Positions 47,836 to 64,000 of a stretch of DNA of 64,000 nt are shown piece by piece. This stretch comes from Cucumis sativus (lineage: Eukaryota > Streptophyta > Magnoliopsida > Cucurbitales > Cucurbitaceae): contig NC_026660.2 in the NCBI RefSeq assembly GCF_000004075.3, positions 24,183,498-24,247,497 on the forward strand, in the 5' to 3' direction. Numbering within the stretch: the first letter of the stretch is position 1; each line of letters begins with the position of its first letter. The notes under the pieces were generated by a model that searched no databases, was not told where the DNA came from, and saw only the letters and a list, made by a program, of their open reading frames with translations. A program made the translations under genes and the position numbers.

Positions 47836-50800
47836 TTATGGAATGTTTGCATCATGATCCAACCAGGGAGCTTTAGAGCCATTGCATCCCCCATTTGCAT
47901 TGGAGTGAAAATTTTCCTGAAATATTCATATGTTTGAATTTAGTGGTTAGCAAATGTTGATAAAAAAATAACAATGATTCAACAGTAAAGTGTGTTATAA
48001 GTTTAAGCATTGTTGATTCCGTACCTGCACCAAGGCAGACTGGATGGAATCAGACGTGTGCATCAGGGTATCAAGATCAGCGGGATGACACATTTGATTA
48101 TTGGAATGGTACAGAGAAGGATACTGACATGAAGGAACATTCTGATTGGCAGCAGCCCCAAAAGAACTATATGGGAAACATGGCTGTTCAATGAGGCTAG
48201 AACCGCTGTATGCAGCATTAACCATTTGCCTGTCTTGGTTAGTAGAGCTCAACGGAACGTTGAGGTCATTCATCTCCAAGTATTCTCTGTGGTCCAAACA
48301 AAGCATTGTTTTGTTGTTAAATGAAAATGTTCGTTCTGAGTTATATATCACTTCATGGCCAGTGTCATAAGCATTCTCATCTCCGTTCAATGAATCACCT
48401 AGATCTTCTAAATTGATTTCTAGATCTTCTAAATCTTCAAATATTGTATCAACTTGATCTGTATGTATTGGAGCGCCAGCAGAAGCCTGTAAGCCACAAC
48501 ATGTGTTCAATGGTTAGAAGATATCCCTCAAAAGTAAACCCCATTAATAACAGATTGAAATTCGAGGACACGCTTAGAATGCAAAAGATCATAACAAATT
48601 TCCAAAACGAACTTTTTTTTTAATGACTACTTCCATTGAGAAAAAGGAATGAATACAAGTACAAACAAAAAACAAGCCCACAAAAGGGAGACTTCAGCAA
48701 TGCTCCAAAACAGACTGTTGTCGCAATGCCTTGCGCCCTCAGTATTCTCAATTTAAAGGAAGATATATATATATATATATAGTTCTTACGAAAAGACAGC
48801 GCAACAACAACAAAACAGAGCTTAAATTACTAGGATCACCATCTCATTGCTTCAAATAGTTCAGTTCTAAAAAGATCATCACTGGCTTTCAGATTTCATT
48901 GAGAATGATAAATGGGTTTTCACACCACCACGTAAACCTTCCATTTCAAAGAAATAGAAAATAGGCTTTCTGCTTAATAATGCAAGGCTTTGTTCTTACG
49001 ACAGTGAACTAAAATATATGGAGTGCATGGCATCATGTACTCCACCAAAGAAAAAAAAGGAAAGCAAGAAAGAAAAAAGAAGAAGAAAGTGATAGGTCCT
49101 GCCATCAAGTGTAATTATAAAATGTACTTCTACTGAGTAATGAAAGTAAACAAGCTGTAATTACATATAGGACCAAACTTACTCCAAGATAAAAGATCAT
49201 GATGATAATAATGCTGAATATAAAACTACAACTCCATGTAGGACATAAATTACCAAAATATGAACATATAAGAACCAAACACTCCTTGACCAAAATGAAT
49301 TTACCAACTTTTGTCCTTCCCCTAGGAGCCAGAGTCTGCACTCATGTGCATTTGACTTAAACTTCCAAACGACGAGATTAGGGAACAATTGCTAGGCATT
49401 GGAAAATGACAAGGATTCAAGAAAAGTAAGGATGGATAAATTTACCAATTTTTGTCCTTCCCCTAGGAGCCAGGGTCTGCACACATGTGTATTTCACTTA
49501 AACTTCCAAACGACTAGATTAGGGAACAATTGCAAGACATTGGAAAATGACAAGGATTCAAGAAAAGTAAAGATGAAGTGTCAAAGCCAACTTGCGTGCA
49601 CCTTAACTGAACACTTATGAAAATCAAGCAAGAAAGAAAAGCCGAAGGGTTTTAAATCTTAGCTAGGTAGCCACCAGTAGTGGAAGCCATTCCTTTAAAG
49701 CCTCTCTGCTTTCTCGCTAGCTACAATGACCACTAAGTAAACTCACTGAGGTTCAAGGTTTACTACTTTAGAGCTGCAGTCTATTTTGATGTAACTTTTA
49801 AATCCTCGCCTTAAATTTAAGCTCTTGACCTTCATTCCTCTTTTTTCATTCTAGCATGAAAAATATTAACATTTTCTAATGAACAAAGAAAAAGTGAGAA
49901 GGGGGCATGCAAATTGTTTTCATAAAGAAGCAGAAGACAATATACCGGTATGTCATTTCAACAAATTCTGCAGATCATTCAAATTCAAATCCAGAGAGAA
50001 TAATTATCCTTTGAAGACAAATGATGATGAAGAATGTATGAGCAATAATAGCCATGTAGGACACTAGAAATTGAAACTATAAGCACAATAAAAGAATGTA
50101 TTATTAGACTAAAGATAAAATCAATTCATTTAAATTCCAAGAATCAGAATGCAAATGTATTTAACACTGCTGAAATGCATGTCTTCTATTGTTCAGAAGA
50201 TATCAAGTTTCTATAAGGATAATCATTCACCTCATGACAGATATAAGAAAAATTTAAGCATTCATTCATCATAGTCAAATCAACAAATCATTGAAAAGAT
50301 AAAGCAGCTAACTGCACCTGAAATGCATTGGCATCCACCAAATTCACGTTTCCATGTTCAGGAAAAATATCTGCAATAGTAAATATATCGTCGGGAATAT
50401 TGCAGTTCCCAGGTATCTCTACCGGAGCAATATTCCCAGATGCAATCGGGGGAATCTCCTTTGAAGTAGCCGCCACATTTTCAGAGATACACGATGCTGG
50501 TGAACAGCCAAAAACGTTAGTCTGTGTCAGAGAGCTGTCTGGGGCAAATGAATTCAGTGGCTCTTTATTAGGAAGCACCGACAAGCCAGAGGAAAGATCA
50601 ACTTCTAAAGAATCAACTTCCTCTAAACCATCCTCCTCCCAGTCCTCCTCTTTAAATGGTGCTCCATATTGGGCGCCATTCCTTGGGCCTGGACCATCTT
50701 TTTGGAATATAACACAGAGAACATATGCATCCTGCCATAGAAAACATGACTACATTGGTATCACAGATATCGCTTCCATTAATCAGCTTTAGAAAATAGT

Positions 50801-51618
50801 TGCAGTAATGGAAGTTTAAGAGAAAAAGGTAGGTTGGAAGCATAAGAGTACAGAGAACGATTAATTATCTAACATCACTTCTTACATATCTTTGACATAT
50901 TCAATGAATCAATGCAACAATTGCAGTAAGTATTAACCATGTATTACACATGTAGTGCATTCAAAGTTTAAACCATAGCATCAACTCTAAAAGACTGAAA
51001 CCATCACATGAAAGAAGTAAATTTCAAGGTTATGGAATCATAGTTCTAATGATTACCTGAGCAGCATCTTCTAAAGACAGATTCTTATCATCAAGCCTGT
51101 ACTCGTGCATGACCCAATCAGTTTGAGCCCCTTTTGGTGCTTTACCTCTAAAAAATGTCAAAGTCTTAATCTGTCCAACCTCCTTATTCTCGTAGTGTAC
51201 AGTCCTATCCCTTCCAGTACTTTTCCAATACCCAAATTCTGTGGCACGATTCATTCGAGCCCCACTTGCATACTTTCTCTCTCTCGGACAGAAGAAGTAG
51301 TATTTCAGATCTCCGCCTTTCAAACACGATTTAGCTGAAAAGTAAACAAACGTTTCAATTTCCATAAGAAGCATATTATAGTGAGAGATGATTGGCAACT
51401 ATCAAATACAATGGTTAAATAAAACGAAAATGAGCCAGAACATATGAAAATGAGCAAGAACCTGGAAGATCCCAAGGCGCATATTTGTATATGTCCAACT
51501 CACAAATGACTCCCGTAGGAAGCTTTCTCTGCATAACTTTCTTCTTCAGATAGAACATTACCAACTCAACATGAGTTGGATGAAACCGAAACCCGGGAGG
51601 TGGTGATCTTTTCCACAT
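47836..51618 (-). CDS. NAC082: NAC-domain transcription factor, NAC082/NAC103 (VNI1) type
   Basis: Plant-specific nuclear transcription factor. Arabidopsis NAC082 mediates the nucleolar (ribosomal) stress response and NAC103 the ER and DNA-damage responses. Exons (minus): 51618-51462, 51334-51057, 50731-50318, 48486-48025, 47916-47836, giving 463 residues. The NAC domain covers about 1-165: subdomain [53 protein letters not shown] and [55 protein letters not shown]. The following [14 protein letters not shown] is diagnostic of the NAC082/103 group. The acidic C-terminal region ([14 protein letters not shown]) suits transactivation. No membrane helix is seen. 51618 is the first in-frame ATG; frame extension upstream lacks one. 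The leader has uORFs, annotated separately. Length favours NAC082 over the shorter NAC103. Confidence 0.94.
48610..48700 (-). mobile_element. Short non-LTR-like 3' tail in NAC intron 4
   Basis: A run of eight T followed by AATGACTACTTCCATTGAGA and an A-rich stretch resembles the tail after the poly(T) of the BTB-intron LINE and the sequence at 60478. It is probably a very truncated LINE/SINE 3' end. Confidence 0.35.
49294..49576. repeat. 141-bp imperfect tandem duplication in NAC intron 4
   Basis: The segment beginning TTTACCAACTTTTGTCCTTC (about 49300) recurs about 141 bases later (about 49441). Both copies contain CCCCTAGGAGCCAG, AACTTCCAAACGAC, GATTAGGGAACAATTGC and GACAAGGATTCAAGAAAAGT. 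About ten single-base differences indicate some age. Confidence 0.9.
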
Positions 51619-51742
51619 GGTAAATTTGGAGAATTCAGTGCTATGTGTATGTGGTGAAACCCGTATAAACAACTTCCAACGAGCACGATGGAAAAAAATT
51701 TGTAATTTTCTGGTATCTCAATCAGATTGAAACGAAGAGCTC

Positions 51743-51811
51743 TCAAAAAAATTGTTTTGAAAAGAAGAAATAAACCCAAGTGTTGAATCCAAATCTCAAA
51801 TAGCTTCGCAT
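51743..51811 (-). CDS. Upstream ORF 2 in the NAC leader (22 codons)
   Basis: ATG at 51811 opens 22 codons starting MRSYLRFGFNTWVYFFF and ending with Phe-Phe before TGA at 51743, 124 bases before the NAC start codon. It is rich in aromatic residues. No function is recognised. It is too short for ordinary gene calling, and is reported because NAC082-type mRNAs are thought to be controlled by uORFs. Confidence 0.4.
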   Translation of the reverse strand: MRSYLRFGFNTWVYFFFSKQFF

Positions 51812-51862
51812 AATCCCCTCCAAGAAAAAGAAGAGGGGGAAGAGAGAAAAGAAAAACAAACG

Positions 51863-51973
51863 TCAAGTCCAGTGGCGAAAGAAGATCTTCCACGAGTACC
51901 AGAATCTCCCCCGGTTCATGAAACAAAAATCAAACGGTCTAGATGAATTCTTCCTCTGGAGTTCAAAAGACAT
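51863..51973 (-). CDS. Upstream ORF 1 in the NAC leader (36 codons)
   Basis: ATG at 51973 opens a 36-codon frame ending TGA at 51863. A second in-frame ATG at 51919 would give the last 18 residues only, MNRGRFWYSWKIFFRHWT, rich in Trp, Phe and Arg. It lies wholly in the leader if the leader intron ends at the acceptor AAAACAG (just before 51991). I recall reports of a peptide-conserved uORF in Arabidopsis ANAC082; I cannot confirm that this is the same peptide. Confidence 0.4.
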   Translation of the reverse strand: MSFELQRKNSSRPFDFCFMNRGRFWYSWKIFFRHWT

Positions 51974-51991
51974 TGGTATGCTAGAAAAGCC

Positions 51992-52510
51992 CTGTTTTGA
52001 AAAGCATTAGACGCAGTGCTGATATATTAGACAAACACCTCCTTGAAGAAAAAAAGATTTGTTCACACTTCACCAAACAAAACAAGCACATCGTTGAGCC
52101 AAATAGTGAGTAAAATTCAAACGAGTGATATTCATCCAAAACGATTTACAAATCACAACACATCATTTCCTACAACAAACGAGATAAAACAAACCAACAC
52201 ATCTTTCAAAAACAAAAGAATCAAAAGCAACCCGAAAAACAGAGTTATCAAAAAAAAAAAAAAAAAATCAAAGTAACAGCTGCAGAATAAAAGAACAGAA
52301 CAACGATCAAAAGGGTATTAAGTAAATGCACAGAGTAATCCCGAGAAACCCTCGTTTCTGAGCAAAGTAGAAAGTTACGAACAGGGTCAACTCAAGAACA
52401 GAAACATGGAAAAACTCAGAAATCGCCAGAGACGATGATAAACACCAATCATCAGGGCTATGGAAAAGAAGAGATCGGGAGATTTTGAGAGAAGACCGGA
52501 GAAACCGTAC
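51992..52510 (-). other. Probable 5'-UTR intron of the NAC gene
   Basis: The donor CTG|GTACGG at 52511/52510 and the acceptor AAAACAG|GGC before 51991 delimit a 519-base A-rich segment (on the plus strand) without coding signal. Leader introns are common in this NAC group. The exact acceptor is a choice among several. Confidence 0.35.
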
Positions 52511-52599
52511 CAGAATTGCGAGGAAGAGAGCGGGGGAGAAACGGAGATGGCGAACGAAGGCCGCCGTGAACGAATGAAGGAGAGAGAGAGATGGAGAAG

Positions 52600-54626
52600 G
52601 AGAAAAGAGAAAGGGTGTGAAGCATAGACTACGGAAAAAAGGTCGAATGAAGAGAAATAGACATTAATAGACGAAGAGAGAGTTGAAGCAAAGCTTCAGC
52701 TTCGGTGGGTGCCTTGCTGTGAAAGGAGTGTGAAGGGTATACATGTAATTTAACAAAATATTTCTCCCTCCCAAATATTGTAACCCTCTCTGCTGAGTGC
52801 TGGGTTTAACAAGTCAAATATATAAATAAAATTTATTGTCCTCCGAGTGTGTGTATATATATATACATATATATAAACCAACTAAAATATTTTCATACAA
52901 CTTGGTAAACTAAAGCTTCATGGGAAATTTTTTAATTTGAAAAACATTTATATGCTCCTTTTACCACTAAAGAATGTGAACATATGTCAATAATAATGTT
53001 AAAAGCACCTTTTAGCAATTTTAGTATTTAAAAACTTGTGTAGTTGAATAATATTAGTTAGATTTAAATTGATAAATATATTTTTTTTCTGGAATCAATG
53101 TGCATTTGTTAATAATTATTGGTTTAATTTCTCTCTTTACATTTTTTCTAATTTTATCATGTATGCTAGGATGTGTAAATGTGGCTTTTGGTAAAGTCAT
53201 GCGGTATTCATATTTAGTGTGTTGAAAAAAGAATCAAGGAGAAATGAGATCAAACATTATATATACATATATTACGGAGAAATGAGAAATGAGAAATAAG
53301 AAATGAACTAAAAATTTAAAATAGAAACAAAAACTAGATTGTGTAGTATAGAATTAATTTATTATTTGAATGTCTGGCAACTAAATAACTATCATGTCAT
53401 ATAAATTTTCTACCAACCACTTTTAAGATCCACCCATGTAAATGGTATTATTAATAAACCAAAAGAGGTAACAACTGGATTCAAAATCATACAATAAAAG
53501 TTCAAATTTATTATTTGATAAAACTTTTATTATTGATAAACTTTGATGGGTATCTATCATGAATAAACTATGAAATTTTACTATATTTTATAAATATTTT
53601 CAACAATATGAAGATCTTAGAGTTGTCAATTTGGCCTAATACCTTTCTCACTGAAAAAATTAATATAATCTGCCTCTTGATCAAAGCTGAAGTGAAACAT
53701 TCAAAATCCAACTATAAATCTTCCATCACAATATCATAATATAGTAGAGATACCAAACGTTTATGCTATTGTCTAATCTGATTGCATAGACTGATAACAA
53801 GAGATTGCCCCTTTCAATATGATAAGGTATTCATGTTAAAACTTAAAACACAATAAACATATGAGGAACAGAACAGTTACCAATGCCACTGAAACTCGTC
53901 ATATATGATTTGATCAAATTAGAGAATTTTTCAAATCAATAGCACAAGAAACAGACACTGATGCACTAAACAAACTTTCTTCTATCACAACCTCTTTGGT
54001 ACAACAAGTGTTGAGAGGATCAGACGAGTTGGGAAGCACATCTCAAGAGTGCAAAACAAAGATAAAATAAACCTTTTTATCCAAGCAAGAGATTTTCGTT
54101 CCATTGGCGAAAGATGTGCTAGCACTGATGCCTGTTGCTTTGCCTTAAAGTACTCCAACGTGTAGTAGCAATCACAATGTCGTTAAGCGCAGGCGGTACG
54201 GGCAGCAACAGGCGAGTTCAAAGTCTGTCTTCTCCATTGAAAACCACAATTATTATATACAGGGTATGGTTTTACGGTATGAAAGGGAAGCTGAATCTGC
54301 TTCCCCAGCAAGCAGCCATGTTATGCACTAAATCAAATGAGAAAGTCGAAAAATCAATACTGTTCTGGCCGTTGATCAGCCAGCAGTACTTTCCATCGGC
54401 TAATAAAATCACTGATTCACTCCGCTCGTGTAGGAAAAACAGGTTACGCACCAACAGCAAAGAATCTATTTTGACATCCAGGGAAACTTTGAAGCCACCC
54501 GAACAGAAACAAACTAGCCTTAAACTGCTAGTTGGTTAGAGATATAATCTCAATCAAAACGGTTCACTAGGCTGGCAGTCTCAAATGGTAAAACAAAGAA
54601 ACCAGAAACACCGTGGGAATCTAACC
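52600..54626. other. Intergenic region: NAC promoter and PI4K-beta 3' flank
   Basis: 52.6-53.9 kb is AT-rich with a TA repeat near 52850-52875 and no gene. About 53.95-54.63 kb is less AT-rich and probably belongs to the PI4K-beta 3' UTR on the minus strand. A 134-codon plus-strand ORF (54135-54539) lies in it, but shows no family resemblance. Confidence 0.45.

Positions 54627-64000
<9,374 letters not shown>

Noticed and set aside
50328-50792. Plus-strand 154-codon ORF
   Set aside because: Antisense of NAC exon 3, whose minus-strand reading has a clear family match and in-phase splice sites.
54135-54539. Plus-strand 134-codon ORF
   Set aside because: No recognisable motif; it overlaps the probable 3' UTR of PI4K-beta on the other strand. 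Kept only as a note in the intergenic entry.

Overview
The window is a stretch of plant nuclear chromosome. Genes are intron-rich with GT-AG splicing, intergenic DNA is very AT-rich, and several products are plastid or mitochondrial proteins of plant type (PsaN, NdhO, SAL1, branched-chain E1-alpha). A eudicot is certain from protein resemblance. A cucurbit is my best guess from the style of the LINE fragments, but that is inference only. Nothing looks bacterial or viral.

Layout, left to right: (1) 5' part of an HDA14-like histone deacetylase, minus, running off the left edge; (2) mitochondrial branched-chain 2-oxoacid dehydrogenase E1-alpha, plus, 3403-7329, nine exons; (3) SAL1 3'(2'),5'-bisphosphate (PAP) phosphatase, minus, 8537-11230, eight exons; (4) a domesticated MULE-transposase/SWIM zinc-finger protein, plus, 12597-15496; (5) PSI subunit PsaN, plus, 16755-17802; (6) chloroplast NDH subunit NdhO, plus, 19613-23434; (7) a MAPKKK3/M3K-alpha-type kinase, minus, 24018-28136; (8) an 8-kb AT-rich region without genes, 28.7-36.6 kb; (9) a BTB/POZ protein, minus, 36643-45485, split by one 7.2-kb intron full of degenerate LINE copies; (10) a NAC082/NAC103-type transcription factor, minus, 47836-51618, with small upstream ORFs in its leader; (11) the C-terminal half of a type III phosphatidylinositol 4-kinase beta, minus, 54627 to the right edge.

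I built exon models by joining frames across splice sites. For every complete gene the exon lengths sum to a whole number of codons. SAL1, PsaN, NAC and PI4K-beta occur in the same relative order as in Arabidopsis chromosome 5 (about At5g63980 to At5g64070, from memory). E1-alpha, NAC082 and PI4K-beta2 lie near At5g09300-At5g09350. The block therefore looks like an old conserved segment whose two Brassicaceae duplicates each kept part of the set.

The genes do not form one pathway. Five of the ten are organelle-directed, and PsaN and NdhO are adjacent thylakoid genes. I see no undescribed multi-gene system. The items most worth checking are the NAC leader uORFs, the stop-free 84-bp intron of PI4K-beta, the GC-AG first intron of SAL1, the LINE-filled BTB intron, a promoter-like island inside the 8-kb desert, and a tiny MULE-like MITE in PsaN.
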